Assembly: GCA_001464895.1 (NCBI GenBank)
Contig: LNEE01000037.1
Location: 1-59,652 of the forward strand
Length of the DNA: 59,652 nucleotides
DNA from: Betaproteobacteria bacterium Ga0077532
GTDB lineage: Bacteria; Pseudomonadota; Gammaproteobacteria; Burkholderiales; Ga0077523
Direction of reading: 5' to 3'
In this document: piece after piece, positions 18,016 through 28,100 of the stretch
How positions within the stretch are numbered: position 1 is the first letter of the stretch
How the letters are laid out: every line of letters starts with the position of its first letter
Notes under the pieces: generated by a model
Told to the model about the DNA's origin: nothing
The model's input: only the letters and a program-made list of their open reading frames with translations
Database searches by the model: none
Position numbers and translations under genes: made by a program

Positions 18016-18983
18016 TCCGGCATCACCGGGCGTTCGCGCTCGCGCTGTGCGGATGGCTCGCCATCGGTGTCCCGTCGATCGCGCCGGCCGCGGAGAATCC
18101 GGATGCGTGTGCCGGCATCCCGAGCGATCGCGAGCGGCTCGCGTGCTATGACCGCACCCACGAACGTCCTGTGCGGCCGCGCGCCTCTATCCTCGAATCG
18201 CTCTGGCCATCGGTGGAGGACGAAGACCGGGAACGCCTCACGCTGATGGGGCACAACGCCAACTACCTGCTGCCCCTGCGCGTCACCGACAGTCCGAACG
18301 AACGCCCGACGTCCCCCGCCCAGGGGGCCGCGAACGCGGGCAACCTCGCCCCCACGGAAACGAAGTTCCAGATCTCGATCAAGACACCGGTGCGGCGACG
18401 CCTGCTGGATGGCCGCCTCGAACTCTGGCTCGCCTACACGCAGCAGTCGCACTGGCAGGTCTTCCTGGACTCCGGCCCGTTCCGCGAGACCAACTACGAG
18501 CCCGAGGCGATGGCACTCATCCGGCTCGACCAGAAACTCCCGGGGCTCGACCTGCGGTACGTGAACATCGGTCTGGTGCATCAATCGAACGGCCGCGGTT
18601 CCGCGATCTCGCGGAGCTGGAACCGCGTCTACGCGCAGTTCGGATTCGAGCGCGGCGACGACTTCGCGCTGCTCGTGCGCCCTTGGATCCGGTTGCCGGA
18701 CCTCGAGCGCATCGACAGCAACCCCGACATCCAGAGCTACGTCGGCCGCATCGAGGTCACGGCGCTGAAGCGGTGGCAGGCGGTGGCGGTGGCGCTCACG
18801 CTGCGTAGCAACCTGTCGCTCTCGGGCACCCGGGGGGCCGCGCAGATGGACCTCTACTTTCCCCTGTATCGCCAGCTGAAGGGATACGTGCAGGTCTTCA
18901 CCGGCCACGGCGAGAGCCTCATCGACTACAACCATCGGCAGACCACGATCGGCGCGGGCTTCGCGCTGGTGGAATGGCTGTAG
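18012..18983 (+). CDS. pldA: outer-membrane phospholipase A1
   Basis: PldA is an outer-membrane beta-barrel that hydrolyses misplaced phospholipids in the outer leaflet. The catalytic His190 and Ser192 are in GLVHQSNGRG, followed by SRSWNRVYAQFGF, closely matching the family active site. YTQQSHWQVF is another hallmark. A signal peptide spans about residues 1-26, followed by a segment with two cysteines (DACAGIPSDRERLACYDRTH) common in proteobacterial homologues. I assign a TTG start at 18012: GAGGAG at 18002-18007 is well spaced, and the codon overlaps the preceding stop. The 323-residue length fits the family. Confidence 0.92.
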   Translation: MIRHHRAFALALCGWLAIGVPSIAPAAENPDACAGIPSDRERLACYDRTHERPVRPRASILESLWPSVEDEDRERLTLMGHNANYLLPLRVTDSPNERPTSPAQGAANAGNLAPTETKFQISIKTPVRRRLLDGRLELWLAYTQQSHWQVFLDSGPFRETNYEPEAMALIRLDQKLPGLDLRYVNIGLVHQSNGRGSAISRSWNRVYAQFGFERGDDFALLVRPWIRLPDLERIDSNPDIQSYVGRIEVTALKRWQAVAVALTLRSNLSLSGTRGAAQMDLYFPLYRQLKGYVQVFTGHGESLIDYNHRQTTIGAGFALVEWL

Positions 18984-19001
18984 TGCACCGCGCCGCGGCG
19001 G

Positions 19002-21125
19002 CTACAACCAGTACTCGAGCCTGACCCGGAAGGTCCGCCCGGGCCGCGGGGTGCCTTCGCTGCCCACCAGGTCGGCGTAGCTGGTCGGATCCCGGTATGC
19101 GCGATCGAAGAGGTTATAGATCCCGAACGACACGTCGAGCCTCGGCACGACCCCGCGACTGGTGGTCACGAGGTTCACCAGGACATTCCGCGGCATCGCG
19201 TGGCCGTGGATGTCGAGGGCACCTGCGGCGTACTGCGCCTCGATGCCGGCATACAGCTGCTCGTCGCGCATCGGCACGCCGGCCCGCAACTTGGCGAGAT
19301 CGCGCGGTGAACTGGCCGGGCGCTGCGACGTACCCGCGATGTGCGAGTCGAACCGGGCGTAGCTGCCACGGAGGTCCACCCAGTCGATGCGCCATTGCAC
19401 CTCGATCTCCGCACCGCGCGCGTGCACGCCGCTCGTGTTGGCGTTGTAGGCGAGGCCGTCCACAGGATCCGTGGCGGTGACGGCGAGGCCGTCCACCGTG
19501 TACCGGAACAGCGAGGCCAGCGCCCGAAGGTTCGGCAGGAAGCTGTGCTCGGCGATCAGCTCGAAGGTCCTGGCGCGCTCGGATCGCAGTTCGAGGGAAT
19601 CCTTGCCGTAGCCCGCATACGCCGAGTAGCGCTCGTAGATCGCCGGCGCCCGGAAGGAGTGCCCGTGGAGCACCTTGATCGATGTCCCCTCGTGCGGGGT
19701 GTAGATCAATCCGACGCGGGGCGTCGCGACGCTGTCGACACCGCGCACCCAGTCCTGACGCAATGTTGCCGTCGCCCGCCAATGCGGGGACAGCGTCACG
19801 TCGTCGCGCACGAACATCGCCGCAGTGCCGCCCGGCAGGCGCCGGTCGACGCAACTGTCCGCGAGTCCGGCGCCGATACAACCGGCGTAGGCACCGCCCG
19901 TATCCTGGTCGAAGTTCCGGAGCTGGTTGTGGGTGGTCGCGATCCACTCGCCGCCGACGGTGACCTGGTGCGCGCCCAGCCTGTGGTCGTATCGCAGCTC
20001 CGTTCCCCACCACGTCGATGTCACGTCATCGCGGTTGATCGCCACCGGAGCGTAGTCGACCGGATAGTCGGCGCGGTAGCGATAGTGGCCTCGATACACG
20101 CGCGCGGTCACGGCCCGGCCGCTGTCCATCGAACGCTGGTACTGCAGATCGACGAACTGCCTCGCATCGAACGTGTGGCCGCGCGGATCGCCGAACACGG
20201 TGCCGTAGAGCCCGTTGCCGTACCGGTTGCGGCGTGTCCCGTCGACCACGCTGAAACGGACATCGCCGTGCGTCACTGCCAGATGAAGGCGGCGGGCCTG
20301 CTCGTGGCTCGCACCGGCCACCACGCCGAAGTTGCTGGCCGGGTCCTGGCCGAATTCCGGATAGAGCAACGGATCGAGGCCGTCCTGCCGGAAGCCCGTG
20401 AACGATCCGACGATGTCGGTGCCGCCCTCGGTGCGCATGCCGTGGCTCACGCCGAAGCCGCCCGCGCCGAGCGACCCGGCACTTCCATGGAGACGCGTGC
20501 CCGCGATGCTCTCGCCCCGCTTCGTCACCACGTTGATTACGCCGAGCAGGCTGCCGCTGCCGTACAACGAAGATCCCGGGCCGCGGATGATCTCCACGCG
20601 GTCCACGAGCGAGAGGTCCAGCGGGAAATCCTCACCGATCGGCGCCATGCCGTAGACCGGATCGTTGATCCGCATGCCGTCGATGAGCAGGAGAAAGCGC
20701 GAGTTGTAGTCGCCCGGCTGGTGGAACCCGCGCAGGCCCAGGAACTGGTAGTTCCCGCTGTCGGTGTAGTAGAAGCCGCGCTCGCTGGACAACGCCTCGC
20801 CCAAGGTCCGATAGCCGTACCTCCGGATGTCCTCCGCACCGATGACGGTCACGGCGGACGGCACCTGCGATGCACTCTGCTCGTAGCCGCTCGCGCCGCT
20901 CACCCGCGGAATCTGGATCTGCAGCAGGGACTCGAGGGGAAGCTCGAGGTAGTCGATGGCTGCCGATGCCGGCCGCGCGCCGAGAAGCAACGCGGTCAAC
21001 GTGCCGTTGAACAACGCGAGGAGGACGTTCGCGCGAGCACGGTCCCTCCGCGCCCAGATCGCGTCGGGCGCCGTGAAAAGGCCGTTGACGACCGGGAATT
21101 TCATCGGCGCGTCGCTTGTTGACAT
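19002..21125 (-). CDS. TonB-dependent outer-membrane receptor
   Basis: The 707-residue protein has a plug domain from about residue 80 to 200 (SAVTVIGAEDIRRYGYRTLGEAL, LRGFHQPGDYNSRFLLLIDGMRIND, VEIIRGPGSSLYGSGSLLGVINVVTKRG) and a C-terminal barrel ending in an aromatic residue pair (LEYWL). The signal peptide is unusual, with about 32 residues before the hydrophobic stretch at 33-50 and cleavage near ASA 53-55; MKFPV at codon 8 is an alternative start. The ligand is unknown. I saw no Fur-like box or cobalamin riboswitch upstream. It converges with pldA 18 bp away and diverges from the gene at 21222. Confidence 0.9.
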   Translation of the reverse strand: MSTSDAPMKFPVVNGLFTAPDAIWARRDRARANVLLALFNGTLTALLLGARPASAAIDYLELPLESLLQIQIPRVSGASGYEQSASQVPSAVTVIGAEDIRRYGYRTLGEALSSERGFYYTDSGNYQFLGLRGFHQPGDYNSRFLLLIDGMRINDPVYGMAPIGEDFPLDLSLVDRVEIIRGPGSSLYGSGSLLGVINVVTKRGESIAGTRLHGSAGSLGAGGFGVSHGMRTEGGTDIVGSFTGFRQDGLDPLLYPEFGQDPASNFGVVAGASHEQARRLHLAVTHGDVRFSVVDGTRRNRYGNGLYGTVFGDPRGHTFDARQFVDLQYQRSMDSGRAVTARVYRGHYRYRADYPVDYAPVAINRDDVTSTWWGTELRYDHRLGAHQVTVGGEWIATTHNQLRNFDQDTGGAYAGCIGAGLADSCVDRRLPGGTAAMFVRDDVTLSPHWRATATLRQDWVRGVDSVATPRVGLIYTPHEGTSIKVLHGHSFRAPAIYERYSAYAGYGKDSLELRSERARTFELIAEHSFLPNLRALASLFRYTVDGLAVTATDPVDGLAYNANTSGVHARGAEIEVQWRIDWVDLRGSYARFDSHIAGTSQRPASSPRDLAKLRAGVPMRDEQLYAGIEAQYAAGALDIHGHAMPRNVLVNLVTTSRGVVPRLDVSFGIYNLFDRAYRDPTSYADLVGSEGTPRPGRTFRVRLEYWL

Positions 21126-21221
21126 GGGCTCGGGTGCACGTTGGCGGGAACGACCCCGAAGGCGACATCTTGAGACCCGGTGCGGGAACTCGCCGATCCG
21201 GCGGAAGCCATAGCCGCCACG

Positions 21222-22400
21222 ATGACGAGACCTCTCTGGAAACCAGACCGCGCCGCGGCGCTCGCCCGCGTCGATGAGATCGACCCTCGCGCCTACGCGC
21301 GAACCCGCAACGCACTGGATGGCGCGGTCACGCGCCTGTCACCCTGGATCACGCACGGGTTCGTGGATCTTCCCGAGATCCTCGCCCACCTCCGGGAGCA
21401 CCGGGGCCTCGGTCCCCTCGACAAGCTCACGTACGAATTCGCCTGGCGGGAGTTCTTCCATCACGTCCGACGCCACGCGGGCGAGGGGATCCTCGACGAC
21501 CTCCGGTCACCCGTGTGGTCGGGTCGCTATGCGCAGGCCCTGCCGGAGGACATTCGCACTGCGAGCACCGGCGTGCGCGTCATCGATGCCGGCATCCGTC
21601 AGCTCTACGCGGACGGCTGGCTCCACAACCACCACCGGATGTGGCTCGCGTCGTACGTCGTGCACACGCGGAAGGTCCATTGGCGGGTGGGCGCCGACTG
21701 GATGTACGGGCATCTCCTCGATGGCGATCTGCCGTCCAACCATCTCTCGTGGCAGTGGTGCGCGGGTACCTTCTCCGCGAAACCCTACCTGTTCGATGCG
21801 GCCAACGTGGCCCGCTACGCGCCGGCACTCGCCAGCCCGGGCACCGCGATCGACCACGACTACGAAACGTTGGAGGCGCACGCGCGGACCGGAGGAGACG
21901 CCGGGCCGGAGCGGACCGATACGCCGCCGACCGCGATGCCCGCGCTCCTCGCCAGGCCACCGGCGGCGACGGCGTGGCCGGCGATCGATGCAACGATGGT
22001 GCGCGGACGGCGGATCGCGCTGCTGCATCCCTGGTCGATGCGCCGCCCAGACGACGTGGACGTGGCGATCGCCGTGTTCCACGCGCCTTTCCACGCGCGC
22101 TTTCCGTGGTCGATGCGGCGCTGGGACTTCGTGACCGGGGGGATGACGCCGATCGCCGACGTGCTCTGGTGGGGCGACGTCGCGACCTTGCAACCCGCAC
22201 TGCGTGAAGCGGCGTCGGTGGAGACAGTGCGCACCGAGGAACCGGAGTACGCGGCTGCGATGCGAAGCGTCGCGACCGTGCACCGGTCCGCACCGCGCTT
22301 CACGGCCGACCCCGCCACACCCTGCCGTTCGTTCAGCGCCTTCTGGGGCAAGGTGGCGCCCGCCTGGCCGCATCGGGGGTCGTCCGCATCACGGCGGTAG
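21222..22400 (+). CDS. photolyase/cryptochrome-related protein with N-terminal FAD domain
   Basis: This protein has 392 residues. The first 230 or so match the FAD-binding domain of DNA photolyases: YEFAWREFFHHVRRHA, STGVRVIDAGIRQLYADGWLHNHHRMWLASYVV, and GDLPSNHLSWQWCAGTFSAKPYLFDAANV. The usual N-terminal antenna (alpha/beta) domain is absent in front. After a proline-rich linker (about 225-260), the last 130 residues (GRRIALLHPWSM, VDVAIAVFHAPFHARFPWSMRRWDFV, VLWWGDVATLQPALREA) look like a reduced alpha/beta domain, as if the order were swapped. Classical repair activity is uncertain. ATG 21222 is chosen; a GTG 42 bases upstream is possible. Confidence 0.75.
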   Translation: MTRPLWKPDRAAALARVDEIDPRAYARTRNALDGAVTRLSPWITHGFVDLPEILAHLREHRGLGPLDKLTYEFAWREFFHHVRRHAGEGILDDLRSPVWSGRYAQALPEDIRTASTGVRVIDAGIRQLYADGWLHNHHRMWLASYVVHTRKVHWRVGADWMYGHLLDGDLPSNHLSWQWCAGTFSAKPYLFDAANVARYAPALASPGTAIDHDYETLEAHARTGGDAGPERTDTPPTAMPALLARPPAATAWPAIDATMVRGRRIALLHPWSMRRPDDVDVAIAVFHAPFHARFPWSMRRWDFVTGGMTPIADVLWWGDVATLQPALREAASVETVRTEEPEYAAAMRSVATVHRSAPRFTADPATPCRSFSAFWGKVAPAWPHRGSSASRR

Positions 22401-22449
22401 TCCGCGTCACGGCCGTTTGGCATACTGCGGCGGACCCTTACCCATCACG

Positions 22450-22905
22450 ATGCTGAGCCCTCCCCCGACCTCTCCCGTACCTTCCGCCCCCCTCTGGCTC
22501 GGCGCCGGTGGCCTCGTGCCCTTCGTGCTGCTGTCCGGTGGCCTTTGGGTTCTGCCGGAAGCGTATCGACCGACACTCCTCGAGTGGTTGCGGACGTACG
22601 CGGCGGTGATCCTCTCGTTCGTGGGGGCCGTGCACTGGGGGATCGCGATGCTCCACTGCGACATCCCCGACCGCGAGCGGGCGGTCATCATGGGCTGGAG
22701 CGTGGTGCCCGCGCTGGTGGCATGGGTGGGTCTGCTGATCACGCCATCCTCCGGGCTCACGCTCATCGGCGCGATGTTCGTCATCCACTACTCGATGGAT
22801 CGTCAGGTGGCCGGCCGCTTCCCGATCCCCGGCTGGTATCTGCGCCTACGCGCGGGCCTCACGATCGTCGTCGTCGCCTGCCTCGGCATGGCTGCCATCC
22901 GATGA
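22450..22905 (+). CDS. DUF3429 membrane protein
   Basis: This 151-residue inner-membrane protein has about five hydrophobic segments. It carries the DUF3429 pattern GLVPFVLL, YAAVILSFVGAVHWGIAML and MGWSVVPALVAWVGLL. The function of the family is unknown. Its stop overlaps the next gene's ATG (ATGA), placing it in the same transcription unit as the phosphate acyltransferase. Confidence 0.85.
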   Translation: MLSPPPTSPVPSAPLWLGAGGLVPFVLLSGGLWVLPEAYRPTLLEWLRTYAAVILSFVGAVHWGIAMLHCDIPDRERAVIMGWSVVPALVAWVGLLITPSSGLTLIGAMFVIHYSMDRQVAGRFPIPGWYLRLRAGLTIVVVACLGMAAIR

Positions 22906-23849
22906 GCACCCTGTCCCCGCACTCGCAGTTCCATCGCCTCCTCGATCATTGCCGCGTACTCCCGCCGGCCGTCACGGCAGTGGCGCATCCGTGCGACGCA
23001 AGTTCGATCGCGGGCGTGGCCGAGGCGGCGCAGCAGGGGCTGATCGTGCCGGTGCTCGTGGGTCCGGTCGCCCGGATGCGCGCCGCAGCCGCGCAGGCCG
23101 GGGTGGCCATCGACGCGTTCGAGATCATCGACACTCCGCACAGCCACGCCTCCGCCGCGCAGGCCGTGGCCCTGGTGCGGGCCGGGCGTGTCGACGCGCT
23201 GATGAAGGGCAGTCTCCACACCGACGAACTGATGGCCGAGGTGGTCGATCGCACCACCGGACTCCGTACGGCGCGCCGGGTGAGCCACTGCTTCGTGATG
23301 GATGTTCCCGGGCGGAGCGAGCCGCTCATCATCACCGACGCTGCCGTGAACATCGCACCGAGCCTGGCCGAGAAGGTCGACATCGTCCAGAACGCCATCG
23401 ACCTCGCCCACGCCCTGGGTTTTCCCGAGGTGCGCGTCGCGATCCTCTCCGCGATGGAAACGGTGAATCCCGCCGTGCCTTCCACCATCGAGGCGGCCGC
23501 GCTCTGCAAGATGGCCGACCGCGGCCAGATCACCGGCGCCCTGCTCGACGGCCCGCTCGCGCTAGACAACGCGATCGATCCCGAGGCCGCCCGCGTGAAG
23601 CAGATCCGCTCAACCGTTGCAGGTCACGCCAACGTGCTCGTCGTTCCCGATCTCGAAGCCGGCAACATGCTCGCGAAGAGCCTGTCGTTCCTGGCCGGGG
23701 CTGACGCTGCGGGGATCGTCCTCGGCGCACGCGTGCCGGTCGTGCTGACGAGCCGCGCCGATTCCGTCGTCTCGCGCCTCGCGTCGTGCGCCCTCGCCAC
23801 GCTGCTGGCCGGCGCGCGCCGCGACGGCCGCGCGCCGCCGGTCCCTTGA
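22902..23849 (+). CDS. phosphate acetyl/butyryltransferase
   Basis: The 315-residue enzyme belongs to the Pta/Ptb family that interconverts acyl-CoA and acyl phosphate. Family blocks include DALMKGSLHTDELM, SHCFVMDVPG, LIITDAAVNIAPSLAEKVDIVQNAIDLA, LSAMETVNPAVPSTIEAAALCKMADRG and LDGPLALDNAI. It is the short form without the P-loop regulatory domain of long Pta. Acetate kinase follows 141 bp downstream, so the pair can make ATP from acetyl-CoA or activate acetate. Confidence 0.9.
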   Translation: MSTLSPHSQFHRLLDHCRVLPPAVTAVAHPCDASSIAGVAEAAQQGLIVPVLVGPVARMRAAAAQAGVAIDAFEIIDTPHSHASAAQAVALVRAGRVDALMKGSLHTDELMAEVVDRTTGLRTARRVSHCFVMDVPGRSEPLIITDAAVNIAPSLAEKVDIVQNAIDLAHALGFPEVRVAILSAMETVNPAVPSTIEAAALCKMADRGQITGALLDGPLALDNAIDPEAARVKQIRSTVAGHANVLVVPDLEAGNMLAKSLSFLAGADAAGIVLGARVPVVLTSRADSVVSRLASCALATLLAGARRDGRAPPVP

Positions 23850-23937
23850 TTCGCGTCCTATGAGTTTCGCCCTGTGAGTCGCCGCGAACCGATCGAACCT
23901 GCGCACGACGAGCGCACCGCCTCGCGCTCCCTTCGAC

Positions 23938-23963
23938 CCGGCGACGCTGCCGTGTCGCCGGGC
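23938..23963 (+). other. GC-rich hairpin between the acyltransferase gene and ackA
   Basis: CCCGGCGAC and GTCGCCGGG form a nine-base-pair stem with an eight-base loop, 28 bases before the ackA start. No T-run follows, so it is not a standard terminator. It may stabilise or partly attenuate the transcript between the two genes. Confidence 0.3.
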
Positions 23964-23990
23964 CGCTGATACGCCCGGGACCGCCTGACG

Positions 23991-25175
23991 ATGCACAGCG
24001 CGATCCTCGTCCTCAATGCCGGTTCCTCCAGCCTGAAGTTCGCGCTCTGCAGTCGGGACGGTTCCGCGATGCGGACGCTCCTCAACGGTCAGATCGACGC
24101 TCTCTCCACGACGCCGCACTTCGTGGCGAGGGAGGCCGACGGAACCACCATCGCAGAAAAGCGCTGGACGTCCCCCATCGACCACGGTGACGCCACCGCC
24201 CACGCTCTCGCGTTCGCAATGTCTCGCGTGCCGGAGGGCGGCTTGGAAGGGGTCGGCCATCGGGTGGTGCACGGTGGGTCGTCCTTCGTCGGGCCCGTGC
24301 GCATGGACGCCGACGTCCTCGCTGCGCTGGAGGGACTGATCCCGCTCGCACCGCTCCATCAGCCCCACAACCTCGCGCCGATCCGTGCCCTGCAGGCCGA
24401 GGCGCCCAACCTTCCGCAGGTGGCGTGCTTCGACACCGCGTTCCATCACGATCAGCCGGCGGTGGCACGGGCCTTCGCGCTGCCCGCCCACATCACGGAT
24501 CGCGGCGTGCGTCGCTACGGATTCCACGGGCTCTCTTACGAATCGATCGCACTGCGTCTCGCGGACGTCGACCCCGACGCCGCCCGAGGCCGGACGATCG
24601 TGCTGCACCTCGGCAACGGCGCGAGCCTCTGCGCGATGGCAGCCGGGCGCAGCGTCGCGACGTCGATGGGGTTCACCGCGCTGGACGGCCTGCCGATGGG
24701 CACGCGCAGTGGCGCCATCGACCCCGGCGTCGTCCTGCATCTGATGGACGCGTTCGGCATGGATGTCCGCGGCGTGGAGCACCTGCTCTATCACGAGTCG
24801 GGGTTGCTCGGCGTGTCCGGGATCTCCTCCGACATGCGGGCTCTGGAGGCGAGCGACGATCCGCGGGCCGCCGCGGCGATCGATCTCTTCGTGTACCGGA
24901 TCAGCCGCGAGATCGGATCGGCCGCAGCCGCGCTCGGCGGTGTCGACGCGCTCGTGTTCACCGCTGGCATCGGTGAGCACAGCGCCCGCGTCCGCGAGGC
25001 GGTGTGTCGCGCCGCGGAATGGCTGGGGGTCCACGTCGACACGGCGGCGAACGCGGCGCACGGCCCGCGCATCACCCGGCCCGACAGCCGCGCACGCGGC
25101 TGGGTGATCCCCACCGACGAGGAAGGCATGATCGCGCGCCACGTGGTGTCGGTCCTCGAGATGGGGCGCCCATGA
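23991..25175 (+). CDS. ackA: acetate kinase
   Basis: This 394-residue kinase interconverts acetate + ATP and acetyl phosphate + ADP. All family signatures are present: VLNAGSSSLKFAL at the N-terminus, HRVVHGGSSF, RRYGFHGLSYESIA, VLHLGNGASL, TSMGFTALDGLPMGTRSGAIDPGVV and VFTAGIGEHSARVRE. Together with the acyltransferase upstream it sets the cellular acetyl phosphate level. The stop overlaps the start of the following GGDEF-EAL gene (ATGA). Confidence 0.95.
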   Translation: MHSAILVLNAGSSSLKFALCSRDGSAMRTLLNGQIDALSTTPHFVAREADGTTIAEKRWTSPIDHGDATAHALAFAMSRVPEGGLEGVGHRVVHGGSSFVGPVRMDADVLAALEGLIPLAPLHQPHNLAPIRALQAEAPNLPQVACFDTAFHHDQPAVARAFALPAHITDRGVRRYGFHGLSYESIALRLADVDPDAARGRTIVLHLGNGASLCAMAAGRSVATSMGFTALDGLPMGTRSGAIDPGVVLHLMDAFGMDVRGVEHLLYHESGLLGVSGISSDMRALEASDDPRAAAAIDLFVYRISREIGSAAAALGGVDALVFTAGIGEHSARVREAVCRAAEWLGVHVDTAANAAHGPRITRPDSRARGWVIPTDEEGMIARHVVSVLEMGRP

Positions 25176-28100
25176 CCATCCGGCCCGCGCCGGGCGCCGC
25201 ATCGGCGACGCGCGGCAGCACGCTCCGGCTCACAGTGCTGCTGCCCGTGCTCGGCGGGCTCGCGATCACGGTGCTCGCGCTGGTGCTGACGACCACGCTT
25301 CGTACCGAACGTGCCGGTTATCTCGCCGAGGCAGCGCTCGTCACGCGGAACCTCGCCCGCGTGCTCGAGGAACAGACCGCGCGCTCCATCCAGACGATAG
25401 AACTGGCGCTGGGGCATGTCTCCGATCTGTGGACCCGGATGCCCGCGGGCCGCGCCATGGGGGATGCCGAGGCCACGGCCCTGCTGCGCGCGCGCCTCGC
25501 GGAGGTGGGCGGTGCCCGCGCGATCTTCATCGTGAACGCGCAGGGCCGAATCATTCACGATTCCGAAGCCGTGCCGGCACTGGGCATGGACGTCTCGGAC
25601 CGCGAGTACTTCCGCCAGCATCGGACCGGGTCGGCAGCGACCGACGCCCTGTACGTGGGCAAGCCGATCGAGAGCCGCACCACCGGCCGCCCCTTCCTCC
25701 CCATGAGCCGGCGGCTCGCGGGCGCCGATGGCACGTTCGCCGGCGTCGTCGTGGCGATCGTCGAGCCGCGCTACTTCGAGCGGGTGTTCGCGAGTGTGGA
25801 CGTGGGCCTGAACGGGCTCATCAATCTGCGCCACTGGGACGGCGAACTGATCGCGCGCATACCCCACCGGGAGTCAGCGATCGGGCGCGTGATCCCGAGC
25901 ACGGCCCCCATCCGCGAAGAGATCCTCAAACTCGGCACGGCCGCCGGTGAACTGAGAAGCATCTTCGACGGCGTCAACCGCATCTACACCGCGCGACGGG
26001 TGCCGGGCCGGCCTCTCATCGTGTGGGTCGGCATGAGCGAGAAGGAGGTCCTCAGCCCCTGGTACCGCAGCCTGACCGCCTACTCGGTGGTGGGCGTGGC
26101 CTTCGCTGCCACGATCGTCTGGCTGACCTGGCTGCTCATGCGCGAACTGCGCAGCCGCGAACGCCTCATGCGCTCGGTCGAACGCAGCGAATCACTGCTC
26201 CGCCAGGTGGTCGAGACGCTGCCGGTCGGCGTGAGCATGACCGAGCGGGACGGCACCGTGAGCATGATGAACGCAGCGGCCGAGCGCCTGCATGGCCCAG
26301 CGCGGCCGGGCGAGCCACTCGAGCCGGTGGGCTGGTGGACGCATTCGGGCCAGCGGGTGGGCGCTGCCGAATGGGCGCTCGCGCGTGCGCTTCGCACCAG
26401 CGAGCCTGCACTCAACGACATGGTCGACATCCTCGCGCCCGACGGCAGCCGCCGCACGATCCTGCACTCCGCCGTGCCGATCTTCACCGACCATCACGGA
26501 TTCCACGGCGCGATCGCGGTCGACGAGGACCTCACGGCCCAGCGCGATCTCGTGGCGTCGCTGCGCGAGAGCGAGGCCCGCTACCAGGCCATGTTCGAGA
26601 ACAGCATCGACGCCATCCTGCTGGCGCGGCCGGACGGCAGGATCCTGTCGGCGAACCCGGAGGCGTGCCGCAGCCTGGGTTACGACGAGGCCGCCCTCCT
26701 CGCGATGGACCGCGAGCGGATCGTCGACCCCGAGAGTCCGGGGCTCGCCTCGATGATCGCGGAGCGCGACCGCACCGGGCGGGTCAAGGGCGAGGTCACG
26801 ATGGTCCGCCGCGATGGTTCGCGCTTTCCTGCGGAACTGTCGTCGTCGCTCTTCATCGACCGCAGCGGCGAGCGCAAGGTCGTCGTCGTGATGCGCGACA
26901 TCACCGAACGCAAGCAGAGCGAGTCGCGCATCCAGTACCTCGCATTCCACGACGGCCTCACCGGATTGCCCAATCGGACGTTCTTCGACCGTCGGCTGCG
27001 CGAACGCCTCGACGCAGGGGCGACGCCGCAGGCACCGTTCGCGCTGATGCTGGTCGATCTCGACGGTTTCAAGCTCATCAACGACACGCTCGGTCACGAG
27101 GTCGGCGACCTGCTGCTGAAGGAGGTGGCCGACCGACTGCGTGGCGAGGTCGACGCCAGCGATCTCGTGGCACGGCTGGGCGGCGACGAGTTCGTCGTGC
27201 TACTGGACGAGCCAGCGGACGCCGCCCGCGCCACCGACGTCGCCCATCGCATCCTGGCGACGACGGCGAGGCCCTTCGCGCTCGCCGGGCAGGAGCTGCA
27301 CCTGACGGCGAGCATCGGCATCAGCATGCACCCGCGGGATGGCGACGATGCCCGCACGCTGCTGAAGAGCAGCGACCTCGCGATGTACCGCGCGAAGGAG
27401 CACGGCCGCAACCGCCTGCAGTTCTTCTCGGAGGAGATGAACATCCGGTCGCGCAGGCGCCTCACCCTCGAATCGGCGCTGCGCCGGGCGCTCGCACAGG
27501 ACGAGCTTCGACTGCACTACCAGCCGCGCCTCGATCTGCGTTCGGGCCGCCTCACGGGCGTCGAGGCCCTGCTGCGCTGGCAGCCCCCCGATGGTCCGGC
27601 CGTCGAACCCGGAGAGTTCATCCCCGTGGCCGAAGAGACCGGGATGATCCTCGCCATCGGCGACTGGGTGCTGCACGAGGCCGCAGCGCAATGCGCCGCA
27701 TGGCGCGCGGCGGGCCTTCGGGTCCCGTTGATCTCCGTGAATCTGTCCGCCCGCCAGCTCACCGACGAACGCCTTCCGGGCCGGCTCGCCGAGGCCCTCG
27801 CCCGGGCCGGCGGGGGTGCCCCGTGGCTCGAACTGGAACTGACCGAGAGCACGGTCATGCGCAACGTGGCGCAGAGCAGTGAACTGCTCACACGCTTCCG
27901 CGATCTGGGCGTGCGCATCGCGGTGGACGACTTCGGCACCGGCTATTCGTCGCTCTCGTACCTCTCGCGACTGCCCATCGACTGCGTGAAGATCGACGGC
28001 AGCTTCATCCGCGACGTGCCACACGATCCTGACGACACGGCGATCGTGCGCGGCATCGTGGTGCTCGCACACACGCTGCGCCTCACCGTGGTGGCCGAGG

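Noticed and set aside
21126..21221. Fur box or cobalamin riboswitch for the TonB receptor at 19002-21125
   Set aside because: The 96-bp divergent gap has neither GATAAT repeats nor any B12-box sequence.
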